Shown in pieces: positions 1 to 6,627 of a stretch of DNA of 7,634 nt. The position numbers and the translations under genes are program-made. The stretch is from Massilia sp. Its GTDB lineage: Bacteria; Pseudomonadota; Gammaproteobacteria; Burkholderiales; Burkholderiaceae_D. The notes under the pieces are model-generated. The model had not been told where the DNA came from and did not search any database. It saw only the letters and a list, made by a program, of their open reading frames with translations. Each line of letters starts with the position of its first letter. Position 1 is the first letter of the stretch. The stretch covers positions 609-8,242 of the forward strand of contig DOUW01000500.1 in assembly GCA_003520365.1 (NCBI GenBank). Direction: 5' to 3'.

Positions 1-190
1 GGGCACCCTGTGCCCACGCGTTACGGGCGCCTCCTTGCACCTGAGGTCCAAGAATGTCGCTCGCGCAGCATGCCTCGTATGCAACCGAGGCATCACGTTC
101 GTGGCCCATGCGAGGTTCGCGAGCGACGCTTCACCGTCATCGGTGCACGCATGCGTCCGTAACGCGTGGGCACGGCGTGCCCACCCTACG
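1..190. repeat. Large imperfect palindrome with hairpin ends (REP-pair or MITE-like)
   Basis: Bases 10-41 pair with 142-173 (28 of 32 positions, the first 16 perfect: GTGCCCACGCGTTACG against its reverse complement at 158-173). The inner arms 56-65 and 118-127 pair perfectly (10 bp). Both pairs share the same centre, about 91.5, so they form one giant hairpin. Each end is also a small hairpin: 1-6/10-15 on the left (loop CCT) and 166-173/177-184 on the right (loop GGC), the latter extended by CGTA (158-161) against TACG (187-190). The unpaired middle holds another 8-bp stem, 70-77/86-93. The left end probably continues beyond the window. No convincing protein lies here. Hairpins of this type are typical of dispersed REP/BIME elements, but copy number cannot be seen in one window. 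Confidence 0.75.
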
Positions 191-287
191 ATACCGTCCC
201 GTTTTTCCGTCTCCCAACAACGACGCGACAATTCGAGACAACTGTTACCGTTTAGTTCAGTTGCAAGTTTCCATTACAAAATCACGA

Positions 288-316
288 TAGAAGTCATCGT
301 CCCGGTATCGTATAAC
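288..316 (+). promoter_or_regulatory. Candidate promoter of the SIMPL-domain gene
   Basis: A -10-like TATAAC at 311-316 has a weak -35 match (TAGAAG, 288-293) 17 bp upstream. Transcription would start near 323, giving a leader of about 30 nt. A second TATACA with an extended TG motif at 330-338 is too close to the ribosome binding site to be likely. The rest of 191-353 is AT-richer, noncoding sequence in which I see nothing else. Confidence 0.35.
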
Positions 317-353
317 TGACCCTCGCATTTGTTATACATACTGGAGAACAACA

Positions 354-1130
354 ATGAGTCTTTCGAAATCCCTCGTCGCCGCTGCCCTGGTGCTGGCGTT
401 CCAAGTGCAAGCCCAGGCCCAGGCCCCGGCCACCGCCGCGCCCGCCACCAGCGGCACCCTGGTCGTGGTTCCCGCCTACGGCGAAGTCAAGCATGCCAAC
501 GACCAGGCCGTCATGACCTTCGCCGTCGAGGAGCACGACAAGGACAAGGCGGCGGCCGCCGCGCGCGTGAATCGCAAGATGAAGGAAGGCACCGAGATCG
601 TGCGCCGTGCCGATCCGCAGGCCGAGCTCAAGACCATGGGCTATTACACTTATCCCGTCTATCCGGAAGTGCCGCCGATGCCGCAGCCGGCCAGCCGCGC
701 GGCCACCAAGCCGGTGCCGATCGCCTGGCGCGTCGGCCAGTACCTGGAAGTCAAGACCAAGAACCTGGATGCGCTGCCGAAGACCGCCGCCGCGGCCCAG
801 AAGGTCCTGCAGATCAATGGCGTGAATTTCGGCCTGAGCCCGGAGCTGGAAAAGCGCCTGGACGACCAGCGCATCGCCGCGACCTACCGCAACCTGAACG
901 AACGCATCGCCTCGATCGCGCGCGCCATGGGCCGCCAGCCGTCCGAGGCCGTGCTCGATACGGTCGACTTCGAGGGTTCCGGCAACTATGTGCAAGAGCA
1001 GGCGCGGCCGGCGGCGATGATGATGTCGCGCGCCAAGCAGGACATGGCGGACGAGATGCCCGAGCCCAGCTTCGAGCCGGGCGAGACCGCCCTGCAGATG
1101 CGTCTGGTCGGCAAGGTGAAGTTCAAGTAA
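354..1130 (+). CDS. Exported SIMPL (DUF541) domain protein
   Basis: The 258-residue product starts with a Sec-type signal peptide: Lys5, a hydrophobic stretch at 7-16, and AQA-type cleavage sites near residues 22-24. The mature protein is therefore probably periplasmic. The rest fits the SIMPL/DUF541 family: an N-terminal strand region (TLVVVPAYGEV, about 35-45), a helix rich in Ala/Lys with the N-x-x-M pattern (about 61-75), a Tyr/Pro-rich strand (GYYTYPVYPEVPP, about 97-109), a central strand-helix unit with an NGVNFGLSPE segment (about 154-163), a helix ending in MGRQPSEA, and a C-terminal strand (LVGKVKFK). The start is supported by GGAG at 343-346, 7 nt before ATG. The family is found in many Gram-negative envelopes, but its biochemical role is poorly defined, so no specific activity is assigned. 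The gene appears monocistronic; no clear terminator follows it. Confidence 0.85.
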   Translation: MSLSKSLVAAALVLAFQVQAQAQAPATAAPATSGTLVVVPAYGEVKHANDQAVMTFAVEEHDKDKAAAAARVNRKMKEGTEIVRRADPQAELKTMGYYTYPVYPEVPPMPQPASRAATKPVPIAWRVGQYLEVKTKNLDALPKTAAAAQKVLQINGVNFGLSPELEKRLDDQRIAATYRNLNERIASIARAMGRQPSEAVLDTVDFEGSGNYVQEQARPAAMMMSRAKQDMADEMPEPSFEPGETALQMRLVGKVKFK

Positions 1131-1170
1131 GCAAATTCTTGGCGCGCCGGACAGCTTCCATTCGTATCCG

Positions 1171-1201
1171 TTCGCTAACATGCCGTCCTCGCCTCTATAA
1201 T
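1171..1201 (+). promoter_or_regulatory. Probable sigma-70 promoter of pssA
   Basis: A perfect TATAAT occurs at 1196-1201, followed by a GC-rich discriminator. The -35 region is weak: TTCGCT at 1171-1176 leaves a 19-bp spacer. The predicted start near 1208 gives a leader of about 38 nt before the pssA ATG. It sits in the gap after the SIMPL gene, so pssA need not depend on read-through. Confidence 0.55.
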
Positions 1202-1246
1202 GCGGGGAACGGCGCTTTGTTTGCGCGCACTTGAATACGGATCACT

Positions 1247-2107
1247 ATGCCAGCCTTCCCACGACGCAAAAAAAACGGAGGGGCGCCGCGCGCGCCACGA
1301 TTCTCCCGCCTCAGGCGCTTCGGCCGCCGGGCCGAGGATAAACAGGGGCAGCGCGGCCGCGGCATCTACCTGCTGCCGAACGCCTTCACCACCGGGGCCC
1401 TGTTCTGCGGTTTCTATGCGATCGTGATGGCGATGAACCAGCGTTTCGAATACGCCTGCTGGGCGGTGTTCATCGCCATGGTGCTCGACGGCCTGGACGG
1501 GCGCGTGGCGCGCCTGACCAATACCCAGTCCGAGTTCGGCGCCCAGTACGACTCGCTGTCGGACATGGTGTCCTTCGGCGCCGCGCCGGCCCTGGTCATC
1601 TACGAATGGTCGCTGCGCGGCCTCGGCAAGCTCGGCTGGATCGCGGCCTTTGTCTATTGCGCCGGCGCGGCCCTGCGCCTGGCCCGCTTCAACACCAACA
1701 TCGAAGTAGTCGACAAGCGCTTCTTCCAGGGCTTGCCGAGCCCGGCGGCCGCGGCGCTGGTGGTCGGCTTCATCATGATGATGACCGACCCGGACATCAA
1801 CATCAGCGCGCGCAAGGTCGACTGGGTGAGCTGGTGCATCGCCGTGTTCGCCGGCCTGACCATGGTATCGAACGTGCCTTTCTATAGCTTCAAGGACGTC
1901 AACTTCCGCAAGTCGGTGCCCTTCATCGTCGTGTTCCTGATCGCGCTCGGCTTCGCCCTGGTGGCGATCGACCCGCCGAAGGTGCTGTGGCCGATCTTCG
2001 TGGTCTACGGCCTGTCCGGCTACGCGGTGTTCGTCTGGCAGCGCGCCAAGGGCAAGAAGGTGTCGATCATCCCGACCGACGACGGTCCGCTCGACGAGCG
2101 GCGCTAA
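1247..2107 (+). CDS. pssA: CDP-diacylglycerol--serine O-phosphatidyltransferase
   Basis: This integral inner-membrane enzyme makes phosphatidylserine from CDP-diacylglycerol and L-serine, the committed step toward phosphatidylethanolamine. The 286-residue protein has a basic, probably disordered N-terminus (1-38), then the CDP-alcohol phosphotransferase signature in full: D81, D84, G85, A88, R89, G98, D102, D106, matching D-x2-D-G-x2-A-R-x8-G-x3-D-x3-D, the metal and CDP site. Several hydrophobic segments follow (roughly 131-147, 166-179, 195-212, 223-241, 244-262), and the tail is hydrophilic and charged. The length and the LPNAFTTGALFCGF segment before the motif fit the membrane (type II) PssA, not the phospholipase D-like E. 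coli type. The ribosome binding site is weak (an ACGGA-like stretch around 1236-1241), so the ATG is chosen by family fit. psd is not visible next to it here. Confidence 0.95.
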   Translation: MPAFPRRKKNGGAPRAPRFSRLRRFGRRAEDKQGQRGRGIYLLPNAFTTGALFCGFYAIVMAMNQRFEYACWAVFIAMVLDGLDGRVARLTNTQSEFGAQYDSLSDMVSFGAAPALVIYEWSLRGLGKLGWIAAFVYCAGAALRLARFNTNIEVVDKRFFQGLPSPAAAALVVGFIMMMTDPDINISARKVDWVSWCIAVFAGLTMVSNVPFYSFKDVNFRKSVPFIVVFLIALGFALVAIDPPKVLWPIFVVYGLSGYAVFVWQRAKGKKVSIIPTDDGPLDERR

Positions 2108-2120
2108 TCCGCGTCCGCAG

Positions 2121-2143
2121 GCGGCGCGTGCACGGCGCGCCGC
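2121..2143. terminator. GC-only hairpin between convergent genes
   Basis: A perfect 8-bp stem (2121-2128 with 2136-2143, all G/C) with a 7-nt loop lies in the 48-bp gap between the ends of pssA and the minus-strand lipoprotein gene. No T-run follows on either strand, so it is not a classical intrinsic terminator. It may block 3'-end decay or act with Rho. Confidence 0.35.
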
Positions 2144-2155
2144 AGTCTCCTTCAT

Positions 2156-2665
2156 CTACCAGGGAAAGCGGTCGCGCACCTCGAACATGGGATCGGGCCC
2201 ATTCTGCATCATGCGCACGACGCCGTTGGCGTCGAAATGCACGTGCATCAGCGAGTTCCACACGCCCGATTCCTTGTAGCGATAGGACCAGACCTCGTAG
2301 TCGTGCATGGCGATGCGCGAGGTTTCGGCCGGCCGGCCGATGGTGCGCAGCACGTCCGCCTTGGTGGCCTGGTCGATCCGGATGGTGGCGAACTTCTCGC
2401 CGGTCAGCACCTGCTCGTACGACACCAGCCGTCCGTCCGGCCCGATGCGCGCCATCCAGGTGAACTGGCCCATCGGCCCGGTCGCGTACTCGAGTTCCCG
2501 ACTGCCGTCGGGCAGGGGGTAGACGTTGGTCGGCTGGCCGAGCCTGGCGGTGACCGCTTCCACCGGCTCGCCGATGGCGGGTGCGCCGCGCATGAAGGCC
2601 GGGCCGGCGCAGCCGGCGAGCACGATTGCGGTCCAAATCGTTGCAATTCTTATCATTTTGTGCAT
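2156..2665 (-). CDS. Lipoprotein with two BamE/SmpA-like repeats
   Basis: The 169-residue product has a lipoprotein signal: K3 and R6, a hydrophobic core at 7-16, and the lipobox L16-A17-G18-C19. Two similar halves follow. The first has [20 protein letters not shown] then DGSRELEY; the second has [20 protein letters not shown] then [10 protein letters not shown] and a final [11 protein letters not shown] strand. This helix - GxP - strand - strand pattern is that of the BamE/SmpA-OmlA fold, found in small outer-membrane-associated lipoproteins. It is not BamE itself: it is duplicated and longer, so only an envelope role is inferred. The reading frame stays open upstream to 3172, but that part is antisense to rpsO and would put the lipobox far inside the protein. 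ATG 2665 is preferred because GAGG lies about 6 nt upstream; ATG at 2668 and 2656 are alternatives. Confidence 0.82.
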   Translation of the reverse strand: MHKMIRIATIWTAIVLAGCAGPAFMRGAPAIGEPVEAVTARLGQPTNVYPLPDGSRELEYATGPMGQFTWMARIGPDGRLVSYEQVLTGEKFATIRIDQATKADVLRTIGRPAETSRIAMHDYEVWSYRYKESGVWNSLMHVHFDANGVVRMMQNGPDPMFEVRDRFPW

Positions 2666-2693
2666 CATGCACCTCGCGCAAGGCATGAAAAAC

Positions 2694-2722
2694 CCTATGA
2701 TGCCCCAGCTTTGGCGCAGCAA
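2694..2722 (-). promoter_or_regulatory. Candidate promoter of the lipoprotein gene
   Basis: On the minus strand TTGCTG (2722-2717) is followed after 17 bp by CATAGG (2699-2694). Only three of six -10 bases match, so this is weak. It lies back to back with the rpsO promoter in the 177-bp divergent region. Confidence 0.25.
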
Positions 2723-2726
2723 ATGC

Positions 2727-2755
2727 TGGTGACGCCAATCGTTTTCGCATATACT
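2727..2755 (+). promoter_or_regulatory. Promoter of rpsO
   Basis: A good -10 (TATACT, 2750-2755) has -35-like matches TGGTGA at 2727-2732 (17-bp spacer) or GTGACG at 2729-2734 (15-bp spacer). The expected start is near 2762, leaving a leader of about 80 nt before rpsO. Confidence 0.55.
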
Positions 2756-2762
2756 GGCGGGT

Positions 2763-2785
2763 CTGTCCGCAAGGGCAGTTTTTTT
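2763..2785 (+). promoter_or_regulatory. Terminator-like hairpin at the 5' end of the rpsO leader
   Basis: CTGTCC (2763-2768) pairs with GGGCAG (2773-2778), including one G-U pair, across a GCAA tetraloop. Seven Ts follow directly (2779-2785). The shape is that of an intrinsic terminator, but it sits right after the predicted rpsO start site. It could be an attenuator, a 5' stabilising hairpin, or a barrier to upstream transcription. The stem is only 6 bp, so termination may be inefficient. Confidence 0.5.
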
Positions 2786-2795
2786 GAACATCCCA

Positions 2796-2824
2796 CGGTG
2801 CGCTGGGTTCCGACTCTTGCACCG
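2796..2824 (+). promoter_or_regulatory. Possible S15 autoregulatory leader hairpin
   Basis: CGGTGC (2796-2801) pairs perfectly with GCACCG (2819-2824) around a 17-nt loop, ending 8 nt before the AGGT ribosome binding site (2833-2836). In several bacteria S15 represses its own mRNA by binding structures at this place. That this hairpin is such a site is inference from position only. Confidence 0.35.
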
Positions 2825-2842
2825 CATGTGAAAGGTAACATC

Positions 2843-3112
2843 ATGTCCGTAGAAAACATCAACAAAGCCGCGATCATCGCGGACAACGCACGTGGCCAGA
2901 ACGACACCGGTTCGCCGGAAGTCCAGGTCGCACTGCTGACCGCACGCATCAACGAACTGAACGGCCACTTCAAGGCCCACCAGAAAGACCACCACTCGCG
3001 CCGCGGCCTGATCATGATGGTCAACCGTCGTAAGAGCCTGCTGGCTTACCTGAAGGCTAAAGACCTGAACCGTTACCGTGACCTGATCGCCAAACTCGGC
3101 CTGCGTAAGTAA
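2843..3112 (+). CDS. rpsO: 30S ribosomal protein S15
   Basis: The 89-residue product is a full-length S15, the primary protein that binds the central domain of 16S rRNA and helps form bridges to the 50S subunit. The family core is intact: the [20 protein letters not shown] segment (23-42), then the [11 protein letters not shown] signature (46-56) with the rRNA-contacting H42 and D49, and the C-terminal helix with [10 protein letters not shown]. The start ATG is preceded by AGGT with a 6-nt spacer; the same frame is open far upstream, but that part has no S15 similarity. It lies just upstream of pnp, the usual arrangement in proteobacteria, with a terminator between the two. Codon use is strongly biased, as expected for a highly expressed gene. 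Confidence 0.98.
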   Translation: MSVENINKAAIIADNARGQNDTGSPEVQVALLTARINELNGHFKAHQKDHHSRRGLIMMVNRRKSLLAYLKAKDLNRYRDLIAKLGLRK

Positions 3113-3140
3113 TTTTTGCGTCAGACGGTTTAGCAAGGAA

Positions 3141-3177
3141 ATGCCTGCGCCAGTCTCCACTGACGCGGGCATTTTTT
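3141..3177 (+). terminator. Intrinsic terminator after rpsO
   Basis: A 13-position stem (3141-3153 with 3160-3172, one mismatch and one G-U pair) with a 6-nt loop is followed by a T-run to 3177. In E. coli the matching terminator is leaky, so some pnp transcription may come from rpsO by read-through here too. Confidence 0.88.
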
Positions 3178-3306
3178 GTTTTAAGCGTTTGTTGTTTAGT
3201 TGTTTTGAAGTAAGGCGGCGAGGCGACTAGCCTGTTTCTGAGGCCGTCCGCGGTGAGGTGAACGACAGCTCCTGAAAATCTGTCGGCAAATAGAAAGGGA
3301 TTACCC
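3178..3306 (+). promoter_or_regulatory. pnp leader with hairpin next to the ribosome binding site
   Basis: This 129-bp gap between the rpsO terminator and pnp holds a weak promoter candidate (TTGAAG at 3205-3210, TAGCCT at 3228-3233, 17-bp spacer). It also holds a perfect 6-bp stem (CGACAG 3263-3268 with CTGTCG 3280-3285, 11-nt loop), about 10 nt before the AGGGA ribosome binding site (3296-3300). In E. coli the pnp leader folds into a long hairpin cut by RNase III, after which PNPase represses its own translation. Similar control here is plausible, but the visible stem is much shorter. Confidence 0.45.
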
Positions 3307-5409
3307 ATGTTTAACAAAGTTACGAAAACCTTCCAGTACGGCCAACACACGGTCACCCTGGAGACCGGTGAGATCGCTCGTCAGGCATCCGGCGCCGTCG
3401 TGGTGTCGGTCGAAGACACCGTCGTGCTGGCAACCGTGGTCGCAAAGAAAGACGCGAAGCCGGGCCAGGACTTCTTCCCCCTGACCGTCGACTACATCGA
3501 GAAAACGTACGCTGCCGGTAAAATCCCGGGCGGTTTCTTCAAGCGCGAAGGCCGTCCATCCGAAAAAGAGACCCTGACCTCGCGCCTGATCGACCGTCCG
3601 ATCCGCCCGCTGTTCCCGGAAGGCTACCTGAACGAAGTCCAGGTCATCATCCACGTGCTGTCGGTCAACCCTGAGATCGATCCGGACATCCCGTCGATGA
3701 TCGGCGCCTCGGCTGCCCTGGCCGTGTCCGGCATCCCGTTCAGCGGCCCGATCGGCGCCGCCCGCGTCGGCTACGCGAATGGCCAGTACATCCTGAACCC
3801 GACCACCACCGAGCTGAAAACCTCGCAGATGGACCTGGTCGTGGCCGGTACCGAAACCGCCGTGCTGATGGTCGAATCGGAAGCCCAGCAACTGTCGGAA
3901 GAAATCATGCTGGGCGCGGTCGTCTACGGCCACGAGCAGATGAAGGCCGTCATCGACGCCATCCATGCCCTGGTCGAAGAAGGCGGCAAGCCGGAAGTCG
4001 AGTGGACCGCCCCGGCCAAGAACGAAACCCTGATCGCACAAGTGGCCCAGCTGGCCGACGCGAAGATCCGCGACGCCTACCAGACCCGCGAAAAGACCCT
4101 GCGCCAGCAAAAGCTGAAGTCGCTGTCGGGCGAAGTCATGGCCGACCTGGCTGCCCAGGGCGTCGAAGCCGATGCCGCCGAAGTCGGCAACATCCTGTTC
4201 GACATGGAAGCCAAGGTCGTGCGTTCCCAGATCCTGGAAGGCGAGCCGCGCATCGACGGCCGCGACACCCGCACCGTGCGTCCGATCTCGATCCGCACCA
4301 GCGTCCTGCCGCGTACCCACGGCTCGGCCCTGTTCACCCGCGGCGAAACCCAGGCCCTGGTCATCGCCACCCTGGGCACCGCGCGCGACAGCCAGAAGAT
4401 CGACGCGCTGATGGGCGAGTACACCGACGACTTCATGATGCACTACAACATGCCTCCGTTCGCCACCGGCGAAACCGGCCGTGTGGGCACCCCGAAGCGC
4501 CGCGAAATCGGCCACGGCCGCCTGGCCAAGCGCGCACTCGTGGCTGCCCTGCCATCGCCGGAAGAGTTCTCGTACTCGGTGCGCCTGGTGTCGGAAATCA
4601 CCGAATCGAACGGTTCCTCGTCGATGGCATCGGTCTGCGGCGGCTGCCTGGCGCTGATGGATGCCGGCGTGCCGATGAAGGCGCACGTCGCCGGCATCGC
4701 CATGGGCCTGATCAAGGAAGGCGGCCGCTTCGCCGTCCTGACCGACATCCTGGGTGACGAAGACCACTTGGGCGACATGGACTTCAAGGTCGCCGGCACC
4801 GCGCAGGGCATCACCGCGCTGCAGATGGACATCAAGATCCAGGGCATCACCAAGGAAATCATGCAGGTCGCGCTGGCGCAAGCCAAGGACGGCCGCCAGC
4901 ACATCCTGGCCGAGATGCAGAAAGCCATGCCGACCACGAAGACCGAACTGTCGGACTTCGCACCGCGCCTGATCACCATCAAGATCAACCCGGAAAAGAT
5001 CCGTGACGTGATCGGCAAGGGCGGCGCCGTCATCCGCGCGCTGACCGAAGAGACCGGCACCCAGATCGACATCACCGACGAAGGCGTGGTCACCATCGCT
5101 TCCGTCGACGCTGCCGCCGGCCAGGAAGCCAAGCGCCGCATCGAAGAGCTGACCGCCTCGGTCGAAGTGGGCAAGACCTACGACGGCACCGTGCTCAAGC
5201 TGCTGGACTTCGGCGCCATCGTGCAAGTGATGCCGGGCAAGGACGGCCTGCTGCACATCTCGCAGATCGCCAACGAGCGCGTCAACGCCGTGGCCGACTA
5301 CCTGAAAGAAGGCCAGCAAGTGCGCGTGAAGGTCCTCGAGACCGACGAGCGCGGCCGCCTGAAGCTGTCGATGAAGGCTGCGGATCCGGTGGAAGCTGCT
5401 GCGCAGTAA
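3307..5409 (+). CDS. pnp: Polyribonucleotide nucleotidyltransferase (PNPase)
   Basis: PNPase degrades RNA 3' to 5' with phosphate, releasing nucleoside diphosphates, and can run in reverse to add tails; it is trimeric and part of the degradosome in many bacteria. The 700-residue protein is full length (E. coli about 711). It has a first RNase PH domain with [12 protein letters not shown] at 77-88, a helical linker (about 240-310), and a second, catalytic RNase PH domain with the phosphate-binding serines S437-S439 and catalytic D486 and D492 in the [14 protein letters not shown] stretch. A KH domain follows with its GKGG loop at about 570-573, then an S1 domain from about 622 ([20 protein letters not shown]) to about 690. 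AGGGA lies 6 nt before the ATG. No frameshift or missing motif is seen. Confidence 0.99.
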   Translation: MFNKVTKTFQYGQHTVTLETGEIARQASGAVVVSVEDTVVLATVVAKKDAKPGQDFFPLTVDYIEKTYAAGKIPGGFFKREGRPSEKETLTSRLIDRPIRPLFPEGYLNEVQVIIHVLSVNPEIDPDIPSMIGASAALAVSGIPFSGPIGAARVGYANGQYILNPTTTELKTSQMDLVVAGTETAVLMVESEAQQLSEEIMLGAVVYGHEQMKAVIDAIHALVEEGGKPEVEWTAPAKNETLIAQVAQLADAKIRDAYQTREKTLRQQKLKSLSGEVMADLAAQGVEADAAEVGNILFDMEAKVVRSQILEGEPRIDGRDTRTVRPISIRTSVLPRTHGSALFTRGETQALVIATLGTARDSQKIDALMGEYTDDFMMHYNMPPFATGETGRVGTPKRREIGHGRLAKRALVAALPSPEEFSYSVRLVSEITESNGSSSMASVCGGCLALMDAGVPMKAHVAGIAMGLIKEGGRFAVLTDILGDEDHLGDMDFKVAGTAQGITALQMDIKIQGITKEIMQVALAQAKDGRQHILAEMQKAMPTTKTELSDFAPRLITIKINPEKIRDVIGKGGAVIRALTEETGTQIDITDEGVVTIASVDAAAGQEAKRRIEELTASVEVGKTYDGTVLKLLDFGAIVQVMPGKDGLLHISQIANERVNAVADYLKEGQQVRVKVLETDERGRLKLSMKAADPVEAAAQ

Positions 5410-5443
5410 GCATCTGAGCAGCGGCTTTGTGCCGCTCCAAACG

Positions 5444-5479
5444 AAAACCGCCAGTGCGTGAGCCTGGCGGTTTTTTTTT
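5444..5479. terminator. Strong intrinsic terminator after pnp, probably bidirectional
   Basis: An 11-bp perfect stem (5444-5454 with 5464-5474) with a 9-nt loop ends in nine Ts (5471-5479). On the minus strand the same stem is followed by TTTT, and it lies 14 bp beyond the last minus-strand gene, so it can serve both convergent units. A second hairpin without a T-run (5420-5425/5431-5436) lies just upstream. Confidence 0.92.
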
Positions 5480-5493
5480 CAGCGCAATTCGGG

Positions 5494-5622
5494 TCACATC
5501 GATTTTACGAACAGCACGAGCAGTGCGATGAGGATTCCAAATATCGCACCGGAGGTAAAGCTTTTGTACACGTCATGGCGTTTTTCTTTGGTGTCGTCTT
5601 CGCTAATGGCAGGTTTTTCCAT
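5494..5622 (-). CDS. Small single-span membrane protein, 42 residues
   Basis: The frame gives a short charged N-terminus rich in Glu, Asp and Lys (about 1-20), then a clear hydrophobic segment (about 25-39, AIFGILIALLVLFV) and a KSM tail. This is the layout of a small inner-membrane protein with the N-terminus probably in the cytoplasm. It begins 29 bp after the LprI-like gene on the same strand and ends just before the shared terminator, so it is likely the last gene of that unit. The ribosome binding site is poor, and the frame stays open upstream to 5793, but that upstream part is antisense shadow of the LprI-like gene. The shape loosely recalls the tiny aa3-oxidase subunit IV family; no function is assigned. 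Confidence 0.55.
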   Translation of the reverse strand: MEKPAISEDDTKEKRHDVYKSFTSGAIFGILIALLVLFVKSM

Positions 5623-5651
5623 TGGATTACCCAGTCGTGACGTTGAACTTG

Positions 5652-6089
5652 CTATTTCCTGGAGGGCAGGGTGGAAGCCTCGACCAGATACAGCCTGGCC
5701 TGATTGTTGTTGAGATCGCTGATGCAGGCCAGCCTGCGCTGTTCCAGGCCGTTCATGATGGCACCGCCTCCGAGCGAGGTATGGAACGCACATTGCGCGT
5801 CTCGATACTCCGCGAATCTCTTTTTTGAAAGGTTAAGCTGGTCCTTCGCTTTGGTAATGTATTTCTCATCCTCGTCCCATGTCAAAATTGCCGTTAAAAC
5901 GGACGATTCCGCTTTGCGGACGGCTGCTTCACTCTGACGCGCTTGGCTCATCAGGCATGTGCGAATCTCTGCCTGCGAGTGAGCGGAGCAATGCTCGAGG
6001 GCGGCAGACTGACCCACGGTGTCTCCAGCCGCTGCCGGGGTGGCCGCACAAACGTTGATGGCGAACGCGATGGCTAGTGGGATTCGCAT
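5652..6089 (-). CDS. Exported LprI-like (DUF1311) lysozyme-inhibitor-type protein
   Basis: The 145-residue product has a signal peptide (1-21, cleavage after the ATPAAA stretch) and is probably periplasmic. The mature part has four cysteines (C34, C45, C100, C122), enough for two disulfides. It shows the pattern of the LprI N-terminal/DUF1311 family: C-x10-C near the start, long charged helices with alternating Lys/Glu, F-x2-YRDAQC (92-100), then GGAIMNGLEQRRLACISDL (108-126) leading into the last helix. Some family members inhibit lysozyme; whether this one does is not shown by sequence. AGGTGG lies 9 nt before the ATG. The start overlaps the end of the LysM gene by 16 nt, suggesting translational coupling and a shared job, such as protecting the cell from that enzyme. 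Confidence 0.78.
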   Translation of the reverse strand: MRIPLAIAFAINVCAATPAAAGDTVGQSAALEHCSAHSQAEIRTCLMSQARQSEAAVRKAESSVLTAILTWDEDEKYITKAKDQLNLSKKRFAEYRDAQCAFHTSLGGGAIMNGLEQRRLACISDLNNNQARLYLVEASTLPSRK

Positions 6090-6586
6090 TGAACGTTTCC
6101 ACCTTTCGTTATCAAGGTCAGGGCATGATCGAGCTTCCTGGCATAGTTGGGGTCGCCACCGCCGTTGTAGCGCTGAGCGATCACCGTGGTCGAGATCGGA
6201 CGCCAGCCAATAATGACCCTTTCAAGGCGGCCTTTCTGGAATTTAAGGGTTTGCCCAACTTGTAGTGTCGACACCCCGTTGTTCAATTGTTTCAGGATTT
6301 CAGGGGTGCTTCCATGCTTCCTGGCGAGCTTCGCAAGGCTGTCGCCAGGGCTTACTTTGACCGCCTCAACCATTGAAGCGTCGGCAGCGAGCACTGTTCT
6401 ATGCTCGAAATACGCCATACGCATGAGCAAGTAAGCTACACCTGCGCGTATGTTATGGCTCGGAATCGTCGTCACACTCCCAAAGCTGAGCCTTGCCTGC
6501 CAGCTCGGCGGCAAGATCAGTTCTCCACCTTCCGTTCCGGATAGTAGTGCCTTCAAGCCGGGATCGCCGGCGACGCCGATCTGCAT
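6074..6586 (-). CDS. LysM protein with lytic-transglycosylase-like segment, N-terminus incomplete
   Basis: From the first ATG the frame gives 170 residues. Residues 1-60 look like the later part of a lysozyme-like transglycosylase domain: PMQIG straight before GDPG (compare the GLMQI motif) and NIRAGVAYLLMRM (45-57, compare the NI-x-x-G-x-x-YL helix). A LysM peptidoglycan-binding domain follows (about 75-117, VSPGDSLAKLARKHGSTPE and LQVGQTL), then a tail with AQRYNGGGDPNYARKL. The same frame continues upstream with sensible sequence (AIAFQSFLTETGAANREWKT) to an in-frame TGA at 6694-6692. This part includes Glu at 6625-6623, the best candidate for the catalytic residue, but has no ATG, GTG or TTG. 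The protein from 6586 would thus lack that residue. Either the gene is frameshifted or it uses a rare start. No signal peptide is seen. Confidence 0.65.
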   Translation of the reverse strand: MQIGVAGDPGLKALLSGTEGGELILPPSWQARLSFGSVTTIPSHNIRAGVAYLLMRMAYFEHRTVLAADASMVEAVKVSPGDSLAKLARKHGSTPEILKQLNNGVSTLQVGQTLKFQKGRLERVIIGWRPISTTVIAQRYNGGGDPNYARKLDHALTLITKGGNVQCESH

Positions 6587-6627
6587 TGGCTTCGTCTTCC
6601 ATTCGCGGTTCGCTGCGCCGGTTTCGG

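Noticed and set aside
70..93. 8-bp hairpin inside the repeat as a possible terminator of an upstream gene
   Set aside because: It has no T-run and is better explained as part of the nested palindrome.
35..319. Two short frames across the repeat element (35-319 and 54-290)
   Set aside because: They lie in the palindrome, have no ribosome binding site, and their composition follows the repeat.
294..1181. 295-residue minus-strand frame over the SIMPL gene
   Set aside because: It is an antisense shadow with low-complexity His/Arg/Gly/Leu content; the plus-strand gene has a signal peptide, ribosome binding site and family pattern.
1175..2155. 326-residue minus-strand frame over pssA
   Set aside because: It is antisense to the complete CDP-alcohol phosphotransferase motif and rich in Arg, His and Asp as shadows are; it has no domain.
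2666..3172. Upstream extension of the lipoprotein frame
   Set aside because: It runs antisense through rpsO and would bury the lipobox about 170 residues into the protein.
3301..5319. 672-residue frame antisense to pnp
   Set aside because: It mirrors the biased GC-rich codons of pnp, is rich in Asp, Gly, His and Leu without any domain pattern, and has no plausible start signal.
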